Positions 1 through 5,257 of a DNA stretch of 7,838 nt are shown here, piece by piece. Under the pieces are notes generated by a model. It had not been told where the DNA came from. It worked only from the letters and a program-made list of their open reading frames with translations, and searched no databases. Each line of letters begins with the position of its first letter. The first letter of the stretch is position 1. Source of the stretch: an uncultured Pseudoxanthomonas sp. (GTDB lineage: Bacteria > Pseudomonadota > Gammaproteobacteria > Xanthomonadales > Xanthomonadaceae). The translations under genes were made by a program, and so were the position numbers. The DNA is taken from contig CAMPIO010000132.1 of assembly GCA_946886405.1 (NCBI GenBank), positions 1 through 7,838 of the forward strand, written 5' to 3'.

Positions 1-148
1 TCACCGGTGGAGTTCGAGCAGTGCCGCTAGAGCATCGGTGTCCACTTTTTCGTAGAAACTGCCGTGGGAGCGCGCCTGCGAGATCTTCCACTCTAGATAC
101 AACGAACTGGCATTTCCCGGTGGCCTTGAGGGGGCGCTAGACCGCATC

Positions 149-355
149 GTGGCTGGTGACCCCGAGTCTATGGAGGCTGCCATCTGCTTCCTTGAGCTTC
201 GCCCCTATTTCTTCCGGTCTGGCTACATGTTTGAGTCCATACTCCGCAGGGCCAAGCGTGCGCCCCTCTCCCAGGAGCAGGTCGCTAGGCTGCAGCACGT
301 CATTCAAGCCTTGGCTGCATGGCGCTCAAAAAGGTCCGCCGCAAATGGGGCATAG
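149..355 (+). CDS. Hypothetical cassette protein, C-terminal part, start uncertain (possible pseudogene)
   Basis: I do not recognise this protein. The GTG at 149 gives 68 aa, but protein-like sequence in the same frame runs back to codon 56 (beginning KLPWERAC) and stops at an in-frame TAG at 53-55. Upstream of that TAG the frame offers a GTG at 38. The gene may therefore be longer and broken by a nonsense change, or it may start at a non-ATG codon. The C-terminal half is charged and probably helical (RRAKRAPLSQEQVARLQHVI), with no recognised domain. The stop codon TAG (353-355) lies inside the R'' core of attC1, the usual position for a cassette gene's end. An overlapping minus-strand frame (183 to 1) is an alternative but reads less like a protein. 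Confidence 0.4.
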   Translation: MAGDPESMEAAICFLELRPYFFRSGYMFESILRRAKRAPLSQEQVARLQHVIQALAAWRSKRSAANGA

Positions 356-418
356 CAATTCATTCAAGCCGAACTTGTCCGCTAGCGCGGCCAAGTCGGC
401 TTAATTCCGGTGTTATGC
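350..418 (+). repeat. attC site 1 (integron recombination site)
   Basis: R'' is GCATAGC (350-356, one change from the RYYYAAC consensus) and R' is GTTATGC (412-418). Between them the left arm AAGCCGA (366-372) and CTTG (374-377) pair with CAAG (392-395) and TCGGCTT (396-402). A373 is left unpaired, as expected for an extrahelical base in a folded attC. The loop region 378-391 is partly palindromic. The cassette gene to the left stops within R''. Recombination would cut after G412. Confidence 0.88.
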
Positions 419-778
419 GTGGGTTGGCGTGTTGGTGTTGTCGGCTTCGGTGACGCTGCGACTTCCGCTCTACCGCTGGCTTCGGCGTTGGTCGCTCGCT
501 GACTCATCCGGACGACTGGCAGTTCCGCACTTCGCTTCACTCGGCTTCGGACGCATCGCGTTCGTGCCGCTCGGCAAAGGATGGCTTATGACCTTCGGAC
601 TTGCGGCACTGTCGACTTCGGTCTTTGCTGGCCTCGACCTATTCCGGGCCTGCGGATGCTTTGTCCGTGTTCCCTGGTGCAGCGCAGCCGTTGCGGGCCG
701 TCGGCTTCGGGTTTACCTTGGCGCGCATAACAAATCGTCCAAGCCGAACCCGCTTCGCGGGTCGGCTTAACTCTGGTG
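413..778 (+). mobile_element. Gene cassette 2, no convincing gene, with GGCTTCGG repeats
   Basis: This complete 366-bp cassette runs from TTATGC at 413 to the G at 778 inside attC2. It has no ORF with a good start and a recognisable product. It does contain TCGGCTTCGG three times exactly (441-450, 541-550, 701-710), GGCTTCGG a fourth time (478-485), and further CTTCGG copies at 593-598 and 616-621. The repeats occur in different contexts and are not a clean tandem array. The cassette may be non-coding, may carry a promoter or small RNA, or may encode the doubtful ORF at 429-770. Confidence 0.7.
429..770 (+). CDS. Doubtful ORF within cassette 2
   Basis: An open frame from GTG at 429 to TAA at 768-770 would give 113 aa. 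In its favour, it fills nearly the whole cassette and has a hydrophobic stretch (about residues 52-69, GWLMTFGLAALSTSVFAG) that could be one membrane helix. Against it, there is no clear ribosome-binding site, the composition is Arg/Leu/Ser/Trp-rich as expected from repeated CTTCGG DNA, and the stop lies deep in attC2 (in the right stem arm) rather than at R''. I do not recognise any family. It is probably spurious, but it is the longest plus-strand reading in this cassette. Confidence 0.2.
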   Translation: MLVLSASVTLRLPLYRWLRRWSLADSSGRLAVPHFASLGFGRIAFVPLGKGWLMTFGLAALSTSVFAGLDLFRACGCFVRVPWCSAAVAGRRLRVYLGAHNKSSKPNPLRGSA

Positions 779-784
779 TTAGGC
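725..784 (+). repeat. attC site 2 (integron recombination site)
   Basis: This is a textbook 60-bp attC. R'' is GCATAAC (725-731) and R' is GTTAGGC (778-784). The stem AAGCCGA (741-747) plus CCCGC (749-753) pairs perfectly with GCGGG (757-761) plus TCGGCTT (762-768), with A748 as the single extrahelical base and a TTC loop. R'' and R' are not complementary to each other, because the last six bases of R' belong to the next cassette. This is the normal signature of cassettes joined by integrase. Confidence 0.93.
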
Positions 785-803
785 GCCTTTGCAGGTGAAT
801 CAC

Positions 804-1142
804 ATGCCAGGTCCAAAGTACTTGATTGCCCATGCCTGCTTTGACTGCCGCAAGAGCTTCAAGGTCGTCCCTCGCCAGGACTATTCGGCTGTCTGCCCCA
901 GCTGCGGCGGAACAATCCACGAGATGGGCCGCTCGTTCAAAGCGCCACCCGTCAAAGACCTTGAGCAATGGGCAAAGGTACAAGCTCTGTTCGCTGCAGG
1001 TTTCCGCTTTTTCAGCTATCGCAGTACTAACGGCCCTTCGCTTCCGGATAGACTGGCTGACGTTGAGGCTTTCATCCGTGACAATCCAGCGCATCCGCTC
1101 CGTGTGGCGGCGCCTAACAATTCATTCAAGCCGAACCGGTAG
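804..1142 (+). CDS. Cassette-encoded small zinc-ribbon-like protein, function unknown
   Basis: The ATG at 804 gives 112 aa. An AGGTGA ribosome-binding site at 793-798 lies 5 nt upstream and favours this start over the in-frame TTG at 789. Two CxxC pairs, C12-x2-C15 and C31-x2-C34 (the second as CPSCGG), fit a rubredoxin-like or zinc-ribbon metal site. The rest is a soluble, mixed-charge region with a probable helix (VKDLEQWAKVQALFAAG). There is no signal peptide or membrane segment. The last residues (NNSFKPNR) are translated from the left arm of attC3, and the stop TAG (1140-1142) sits in its stem, so the gene reads into the recombination site. Zinc-ribbon proteins of this size can bind nucleic acid or protein partners, but nothing here decides which. 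Confidence 0.8.
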   Translation: MPGPKYLIAHACFDCRKSFKVVPRQDYSAVCPSCGGTIHEMGRSFKAPPVKDLEQWAKVQALFAAGFRFFSYRSTNGPSLPDRLADVEAFIRDNPAHPLRVAAPNNSFKPNR

Positions 1143-1156
1143 TTCCTACGGTTTGG
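1112..1156 (+). repeat. attC site 3, right core lost
   Basis: R'' is GCCTAAC (1112-1118), followed by the left arm AATTCATTCAAGCCGAAC, which is nearly identical to attC1. A stem remains: CCGAACCG (1131-1138) pairs with CGGTTTGG (1149-1156) through one G-T wobble, with TAG/CTA continuing the stem past an unpaired G1139 and a TTC loop. The expected CGGCTTAA and GTTAGGC on the right are absent. The site should therefore not recombine normally, and it marks the present end of the recognisable array. Confidence 0.75.
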
Positions 1157-1217
1157 TGGACACCCTGACCTAACCCTCACGAGTGTCCGTATCCCCCGCG
1201 AGATCCCAGAGACGTCC

Positions 1218-1634
1218 ATGAACCCAGCAATGCCACGTGTCGGTGTCGGTGCGATTGTCATGCGCAACGGACGGGTTCTACTCGGACGCAGGATGGGCTC
1301 GCACGGTGCCGGCGCATGGGCGCTTCCAGGGGGACATCTCGAATTTGGTGAAAGCGTCGCGGCATGTGCGACGAGAGAAGTCCGTGAGGAGACGGGCCTT
1401 GAGATAGACAACGTCGCGCCCGCCCCTTACACGAGTGACGTATTCGCTTCCGAAGGCAAGCATTACGTCACGCTGTTTGTCGTCGCCCGCAGCGACGCCG
1501 GCGATCCGGTGACCTGCGAGCCGGAGAAATGCACGGGATGGCAATGGTTTCCTTGGTCGGCGTTGCCCAGCCCGCTGTTCCAGCCTCTTGCAACGCTGCA
1601 TGCGACAGGATTCGTTCCAGACGGGGCGGCCTGA
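1218..1634 (+). CDS. NUDIX hydrolase, NUDT15/MTH2-like
   Basis: This 138-aa protein has a complete Nudix box at residues 39-61: G39, five residues, E45, seven residues, R53-E54-V55, then E57-E58 and G60-L61. The glutamates bind the Mg2+ needed to hydrolyse a nucleoside diphosphate linked to another group. The flanking segments ALPGGHLEFGES, HYVTLFVV, and PEKCTGWQWFPWSALPSPLF resemble the NUDT15/MTH2 group, which hydrolyses (modified) nucleoside triphosphates. The precise substrate cannot be read from sequence. It is probably cytosolic. The ATG at 1218 has only a weak purine-rich site upstream (AGAGACG), and Met5 is an alternative start. The stop TGA (1632-1634) lies in a degenerate attC core (GCCTGAC), which suggests the gene arrived as an integron cassette. 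Confidence 0.94.
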   Translation: MNPAMPRVGVGAIVMRNGRVLLGRRMGSHGAGAWALPGGHLEFGESVAACATREVREETGLEIDNVAPAPYTSDVFASEGKHYVTLFVVARSDAGDPVTCEPEKCTGWQWFPWSALPSPLFQPLATLHATGFVPDGAA

Positions 1635-1650
1635 CAGTTCATCCAAGCCG
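1629..1650 (+). repeat. Putative attC left-arm remnant after the NUDIX gene
   Basis: GCCTGAC (1629-1635) differs from the R'' core GCCTAAC by one base. The following AGTTCATCCAAGCCG matches the left arm of attC1 and attC3 (AATTCATTCAAGCCG) at all but two positions. The NUDIX stop codon lies inside it, as in cassette genes. No matching right arm (CGGCTTAA) or GTTRRRY core follows before 1756, so this is at most half a site. Confidence 0.55.
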
Positions 1651-1756
1651 CATCGATCGGACCCGCCCTGCAGCGCCGCTGCGACGCGTCCACGCCACCG
1701 CAGCTTGACGCGCCCACAGGCGTAAGATCCCGGCGACACCTCCGGGGAGCCGCCTC

Positions 1757-2185
1757 ATGCCGATCATCCTGCGCAATATCGCCGCTGTCATCGCCGGCCT
1801 GGTGCTCGGCAGCCTCGCCAACATGGCGATCGTCATGCTGGGGCCTGCCCTGGTTCCCCCGCCGCCGGGCGTGGACATGACGACGGCCGAAGGGTTGCAA
1901 CATGCCATGCCCCTGCTGCAACCACGGCACTTCATCGCTCCGTTCCTCGCCCATGCACTGGGCACGCTGGTCGGCGCATGGGTGGCGTACTGGATCGCCG
2001 GCAGTCGCAAGGCCACGTTCGCCTGGGTGATCGGCGTGCTGTTCCTGTGTGGCGGCATCGCCGCCAGCGTCATGATCCCCGCGCCCACTTGGTTCAAGGC
2101 CTGCGACTTGGCGTTGGCCTACCTGCCGATGGCATGGCTGGCAACGTGGATCGGCGCACGCATGCCACGAAAGCGCACCGCGTGA
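1757..2185 (+). CDS. Conserved-looking four-helix membrane protein, function unknown
   Basis: This 142-aa protein starts at ATG 1757, with a good GGGGAG ribosome-binding site (1744-1749) 7 nt upstream. Four hydrophobic segments are visible at about residues 8-30, 59-82, 87-107 and 115-135, ending in a basic tail (RMPRKRTA). The proline-rich loop LVPPPPGVDM lies between helices 1 and 2. The motifs HFIAPFLAHALGTLVGA, MIPAPTWF and LAYLPMAWL recall a family of uncharacterised inner-membrane proteins I have seen in many Proteobacteria, but I know no function for it. The gene stands alone between the NUDIX gene and the convergent lolD. Its base composition resembles the backbone rather than the cassettes. 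Confidence 0.85.
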   Translation: MPIILRNIAAVIAGLVLGSLANMAIVMLGPALVPPPPGVDMTTAEGLQHAMPLLQPRHFIAPFLAHALGTLVGAWVAYWIAGSRKATFAWVIGVLFLCGGIAASVMIPAPTWFKACDLALAYLPMAWLATWIGARMPRKRTA

Positions 2186-2191
2186 TACCGG

Positions 2192-2215
2192 ACGGCGGCG
2201 CGATCTTGCCGCCGT
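2192..2215. terminator. Hairpin between convergent genes, probable bidirectional terminator
   Basis: ACGGCGGC (2192-2199) pairs perfectly with GCCGCCGT (2208-2215) across the 8-nt loop GCGATCTT. It lies 7 nt after the stop of the membrane-protein gene and 4 nt beyond the stop of lolD on the other strand, where a shared terminator would be expected. There is no T-run on either side, so it is not a textbook intrinsic terminator. Confidence 0.55.
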
Positions 2216-2218
2216 GAC

Positions 2219-2926
2219 TCAGACTGCGTCGTGAGCCAGTTCGCGCAGCTTGCCTTCGTGCAGTTCCAGCACGCGGTCGAGGCGACGCGCCAGCCGGCGA
2301 TCATGGGTCACCAGCACCAGGCTGGTCTTCTGTGCACGGTTCAGTTCAAGCATCAGCTCGAACACCGTGGCCGCGGTCTTCTCGTCCAGATTGCCGGTCG
2401 GCTCGTCGCCCAGCACGCAGGCGGGCTGATTGACCAGGGCGCGCGCCACCGCGGCCCGCTGACGCTCGCCGCCGGACAACTCGCCCGGCTTGTGGGCCAG
2501 GCGATGGCCCAGTCCCACCGCCTCCAGCAATGTCCTCGCCTTGCCGGACGCCGTTTCAGCGCCAACGCCACCCAGCATCACCGGCATCATGACGTTCTCG
2601 AGCGCGGTGAACTCGGGCAGCAGGTGGTGGAACTGGTAGACGAAGCCGAGGGAACGGTTGCGCAACTGGCCGCGCGCGGCATCGGACAAAGAGGACATCT
2701 TCTGCCCGGCGACATACACCTCGCCTGCCGTCGGCGTGTCCAAGCCGCCGAGCAGATGAAGCAGCGTGCTCTTGCCGGCACCCGACGCACCCACGATGGC
2801 GACGGTCTCGCCGGGCTGCACGTTGAGTTCCAGCCCGTCGAACACGGGCGTACGCAGCGTGCCCTCGGCATAGGTCTTGCCCAGCGCCTCGGCGTGGACG
2901 ACAGCGGAACGGATCGCGTCATTCAT
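2219..2926 (-). CDS. lolD: Lipoprotein-releasing ABC transporter ATP-binding protein LolD
   Basis: This 235-aa ATPase powers the LolCDE (or LolDF) complex, which extracts mature lipoproteins from the inner membrane and passes them to the periplasmic carrier LolA. The ABC motifs are all present: Walker [10 protein letters not shown] (46-54), Q-loop Q98, signature LSGGE (150-154), Walker B ending LGDEP with catalytic E175, D-loop NLD (179-181) and switch H208. The stretch [18 protein letters not shown] (95-112) is the LolD-specific 'Lol' region that contacts the membrane subunits, which separates it from the related MacB and FtsE ATPases. Its ATG overlaps the end of the permease gene by 8 nt (ATGAATGA), so the two are likely translationally coupled. 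It is the last gene of the operon. Confidence 0.97.
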   Translation of the reverse strand: MNDAIRSAVVHAEALGKTYAEGTLRTPVFDGLELNVQPGETVAIVGASGAGKSTLLHLLGGLDTPTAGEVYVAGQKMSSLSDAARGQLRNRSLGFVYQFHHLLPEFTALENVMMPVMLGGVGAETASGKARTLLEAVGLGHRLAHKPGELSGGERQRAAVARALVNQPACVLGDEPTGNLDEKTAATVFELMLELNRAQKTSLVLVTHDRRLARRLDRVLELHEGKLRELAHDAV

Positions 2927-4166
2927 AGCGCAGCGCCTCAGCAGGCTGGGTGCGGGCAGCGCGCCACGCGGGATACAGGGTGGCGAGGAAACTCATCGTC
3001 AACGCCACGGCGGCGATCACCACCACTTCGCTGCCACTGAGTTCGTAGGGCAGACCGGTGATGTAGTACACGTCCGGCGGCAGCAGCGTCACCTTGAACA
3101 CCGCTTCGATGGCCGCGAGGATGTATTCCAGGTTGATGGTCAGCAGGATGCCGCCGACCACGCCCAGGACCGTACCCATCACGCCGATCAGCAGACCCTG
3201 CACCATGAAGACCTGCATCACGCCGCGCGGCGTCAGGCCCAGCGTGCGCAGGATGGCGATATCGGCCTGCTTGTCGGTCACCAGCATCACCTGCGAGTTC
3301 ACCAGCGAGAACGCGCCCATCAGGATGATGAAGGACAACAGGATGCCCATCACCGTCTTCTCCATCTTCAGCGAGTGGTAGAGGTTGGCGTTCTCGCTGG
3401 TCCAGTCGCTGATGCGGTAGGGACCCTGCAGCCGCAGCGCCAAGTCGCGCGCGACCTCCCAGGACTGGTACATGTCGTGCAGCTTCATGCGCACGCCGGT
3501 GACACCCTCGCCCATCCGCAACACGCGCTGCAGGTCGCCCATGTGCACCAGCGCCAGGTTGCGGTCGACGTCGTTGTGGCCCACCGAGAAAATGCCGCTG
3601 ACGGTGAAGCGCTTGATCTTCGGCATCGCGCCCATTGGCGTGCCCTGGAAGTCACCGGCGGTCACCACGACGCTGTCGCCGACACCGACGCGCAACCAGG
3701 CCGCCAGTTCCTGTCCGAGCAGGATGTGGAACTCGCCCGGCTGCAGCGAATCCAGCTTGCCCGCTTTCATCTTGTCGCCGATTACCGAGACCTTCGGCTC
3801 CTCGCCCGGCAGGATGCCGGTGATCAGCGCGCCTTGTGGATCCGCATTGCCGGACAACATCGCCTGTACATGGATGAACGGCGCTGCGCCGGAAACGCGC
3901 GGATCTTCCATCGCGATCTTCGTCGCATGCGGCCAGTCCTGCATCGCCTCACCCGCCCCCATCACGGTGGCGTGGGCAGTGGCCTGCAGCAGGCGGTCGC
4001 GGATCTCGCGCTGGAAGCCGCTCATCACCGACAGCGTGGTGATCAGGATCATCACGCCCAGCGCGATGCCGACGACCGACGCGAGCGAGATGAAGGAAAT
4101 GAAACCGTTGCGGCGCTTGGCGCGGAGATAGCGCAGGCCGATGGCGACAGGGATGGGCTTGAACAT
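2919..4166 (-). CDS. lolC: Lipoprotein-releasing ABC transporter permease, LolC/LolE (possibly LolF) type
   Basis: This 415-aa inner-membrane protein has the LolC/E layout: a first membrane helix near residues 22-49, a large periplasmic domain (about 50-270), and three helices near 271-297, 317-347 and 378-400. The conserved cytoplasmic segment [17 protein letters not shown] (298-314) and the C-terminal [18 protein letters not shown] are typical. The periplasmic segment TPMGAMP (176-182) corresponds to the Hook of E. coli LolC (TPMGRIP there) that recruits LolA, hence the lolC symbol. No second permease gene is adjacent, so it might act as a homodimer of the LolF kind. I chose ATG 4166 because the 415-aa length fits the family. 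The open frame extends to 4532 only through the upstream gene's shadow. It begins 4 nt after the ygfX-like stop. Confidence 0.93.
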   Translation of the reverse strand: MFKPIPVAIGLRYLRAKRRNGFISFISLASVVGIALGVMILITTLSVMSGFQREIRDRLLQATAHATVMGAGEAMQDWPHATKIAMEDPRVSGAAPFIHVQAMLSGNADPQGALITGILPGEEPKVSVIGDKMKAGKLDSLQPGEFHILLGQELAAWLRVGVGDSVVVTAGDFQGTPMGAMPKIKRFTVSGIFSVGHNDVDRNLALVHMGDLQRVLRMGEGVTGVRMKLHDMYQSWEVARDLALRLQGPYRISDWTSENANLYHSLKMEKTVMGILLSFIILMGAFSLVNSQVMLVTDKQADIAILRTLGLTPRGVMQVFMVQGLLIGVMGTVLGVVGGILLTINLEYILAAIEAVFKVTLLPPDVYYITGLPYELSGSEVVVIAAVALTMSFLATLYPAWRAARTQPAEALRYE

Positions 4167-4170
4167 GGGC

Positions 4171-4626
4171 CTATGGTGCCCGATCCCTCCGATGCCGCCC
4201 AGCGTTCCCGTCGCCCGCAGCAAGCCGGAGTTCACGCCGCTGTGCGGCCGGCAACGTATCCGGCCACCAGGCGGCGTGACCCCAGCGTCCCCCGGCACGC
4301 TCGCGCCAACGGAGAAACGCCAGCGGTCCCCGCCAGCGAAGGCCCACCTCGTGCATCGGCTCGCCGTCGACGGTCGACGCCCGCTCGTTGCCGGGAAACC
4401 AGAAGGCCAAGTGGGGTTTCCGCCCTTCCCTGCGCGCGAGCCACACGCCGTACCCCAACGCGACGATGCCGACTGGCCAGGCGAACGGCCGTGGCATCTC
4501 GCTGGCCAGAACCGAGACCGCGCCCAACACACCCAGCATCATCAGTGCCGCCTGCAGTAGGCGCGAAGGACGCCACTCAAGCCGGCAGTTGACGGATCCG
4601 TTCGACCAGCGCGGCGAGTTCCGCAT
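4171..4626 (-). CDS. YgfX/CptA-like membrane protein, partner of SdhE
   Basis: This protein of about 151 aa has two membrane helices close to the N-terminus (about residues 23-42 and 47-65), a basic turn (ARREGRK), and a soluble C-terminal part rich in Trp and Arg, with [21 protein letters not shown] and [17 protein letters not shown]. This layout and its position right after sdhE match the YgfX (CptA) family. In E. coli YgfX is described as a membrane-bound toxin acting on cell-division and cytoskeletal proteins, with SdhE (CptB) as its partner. Sequence similarity is low, so the assignment rests partly on context. The start is uncertain: ATG 4626 overlaps sdhE by 50 nt, ATG 4641 by 65 nt, and the next in-frame ATGs would cut into helix 1. 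It ends 4 nt before the permease start. Confidence 0.8.
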   Translation of the reverse strand: MRNSPRWSNGSVNCRLEWRPSRLLQAALMMLGVLGAVSVLASEMPRPFAWPVGIVALGYGVWLARREGRKPHLAFWFPGNERASTVDGEPMHEVGLRWRGPLAFLRWRERAGGRWGHAAWWPDTLPAAQRRELRLAAGDGNAGRHRRDRAP

Positions 4627-4825
4627 CGGGACACTGCTCATAGCCCATGAACCAGCGCCAGAGCTTATCGTCCTCGCAATCGAGCAGGCGTAGGAAAACC
4701 ACGCGCTGCGGCTCGGATTCCGTCGCCCAGCTGCGGTCGAGATAGCGGCCGAACAGTTGGTCCAGCTCGCGCATGCCTCGGCGGCAGCGCCAGCGGATGC
4801 GCTTCAGTTCGGGATCGTCGCTCAT
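4577..4825 (-). CDS. sdhE: FAD assembly factor SdhE (succinate dehydrogenase flavinylation)
   Basis: This 82-aa cytosolic protein promotes covalent attachment of FAD to the active-site histidine of SdhA. The family motif RGxxE is present as RGMRE (residues 16-20), preceded by the usual KRIRWRCR. The [15 protein letters not shown] segment further on is also typical, as is the short length. It is also known as YgfY or CptB. Its ATG overlaps the MAPEG gene stop by 4 nt (ATGA), and its 3' end overlaps the ygfX-like gene. In E. coli sdhE and ygfX are not in the sdh operon, whereas here they follow sdhB by one gene, which would couple enzyme and maturation factor. Confidence 0.93.
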   Translation of the reverse strand: MSDDPELKRIRWRCRRGMRELDQLFGRYLDRSWATESEPQRVVFLRLLDCEDDKLWRWFMGYEQCPDAELAALVERIRQLPA

Positions 4826-5253
4826 GCGGCGGCCAACACCAGCGCGACGCGCATCCAGAACGCTGCCAGCACCAGCGTCGCCAGCGCATAGGCCACGAAG
4901 CGGGTCATGACATGGTTGTAGGTGCAGTGGACGATGCTGTGCACGGCACGCAGCCCGACGAAGGCCCAGGCCAGCGCGAGCGAGGCGGCATCGGAAACGC
5001 CGAGTTGCGCGGCCAGCAGCACGCCGGCATAGAACAGCATCGGCAACTCGAACAGGTTGCGGAAGTTGTCCGACGCGCGCGTGTCGACCAGCAGGCGCAC
5101 CGAATCGGCCGCATTGGCCAGATCCTGCGCATCGATGCGCTTGCGGGCCATTTCGCCCAGGCGGAGCTGGTACAGCCTGACCCACACGAGAAAGGTCAGG
5201 CCCGCCATCGCCACTGCGGGCCAGAGGATCGCCGTGGTGGATGCGCTGCTCAT
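4822..5253 (-). CDS. MAPEG-family membrane protein
   Basis: This 143-aa protein has four hydrophobic segments (about residues 8-28, 68-86, 89-108 and 119-141), the fold of MAPEG proteins (membrane-associated proteins in eicosanoid and glutathione metabolism). The family pattern shows in [15 protein letters not shown] (62-76, with N66, E69 and P71) and in [12 protein letters not shown] (102-113). Bacterial members often have no known substrate, and a glutathione-transferase role cannot be assumed. It starts 4 nt after the sdhB stop and overlaps sdhE by 4 nt. It must therefore be expressed with succinate dehydrogenase, although no MAPEG protein is a known complex II subunit. Confidence 0.87.
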   Translation of the reverse strand: MSSASTTAILWPAVAMAGLTFLVWVRLYQLRLGEMARKRIDAQDLANAADSVRLLVDTRASDNFRNLFELPMLFYAGVLLAAQLGVSDAASLALAWAFVGLRAVHSIVHCTYNHVMTRFVAYALATLVLAAFWMRVALVLAAA

Positions 5254-5257
5254 GCGG

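Larger units (their letters stand above)
1..1156 (+). mobile_element. Integron gene-cassette array segment (three cassettes, left end outside window)
   Basis: Three evenly placed attC-like sites at 350-418, 725-784 and 1112-1156 delimit cassettes of roughly 370 bp, all in the plus orientation. Cassette 1 ends at 412, cassette 2 is 413-778, and cassette 3 starts at 779 and runs to its damaged attC. The boundaries check internally: cassette 2 begins TTATGC (413-418) and its own inverse core is GCATAAC (725-731), and cassette 3 begins TTAGGC (779-784) and its inverse core is GCCTAAC (1112-1118). No integrase or attI is visible. The segment is therefore either the distal end of a chromosomal integron or a cassette cluster lacking an integrase. 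The right boundary is uncertain because the third attC has lost its core site. Confidence 0.85.

Noticed and set aside
1..183. Minus-strand open frame of 60 codons ending at the window edge
   Set aside because: It overlaps the better plus-strand reading and shows no start signal. Its end (VDTDALAALLELHR) is protein-like, so it cannot be fully excluded without sequence further left.
639..1094. Minus-strand open frame of 151 codons across cassettes 2 and 3
   Set aside because: It crosses attC2 and runs antisense to the zinc-ribbon gene, which has a good ribosome-binding site and CxxC pairs. A gene spanning a recombination site against cassette orientation is unlikely.
1168..1174. ACCTAAC, matching the attC inverse-core consensus
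   Set aside because: The consensus is loose enough to occur by chance about once per kilobase, and no arms follow.
1670..1682. Small hairpin GCAGC-GCC-GCTGC after the NUDIX gene
   Set aside because: The stem is five base pairs with no T-run, which is common by chance in GC-rich DNA, so it was not called a terminator.
1705..1728. Possible promoter before the membrane-protein gene: TTGACG (1705-1710) and TAAGAT (1723-1728)
   Set aside because: The spacing is only 12 nt, far from the usual 16-18, so the pair is not a convincing sigma-70 promoter.
2231..3040. Plus-strand open frame of 269 codons
   Set aside because: It is antisense to lolD, whose ABC motifs are all intact.
2877..4592. Plus-strand open frame of 571 codons, rich in His, Gln, Arg and Asp
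   Set aside because: It lies antisense to the lolC-type gene, and its composition is what the complement of a high-GC coding frame gives. No domain or ribosome-binding site supports it.
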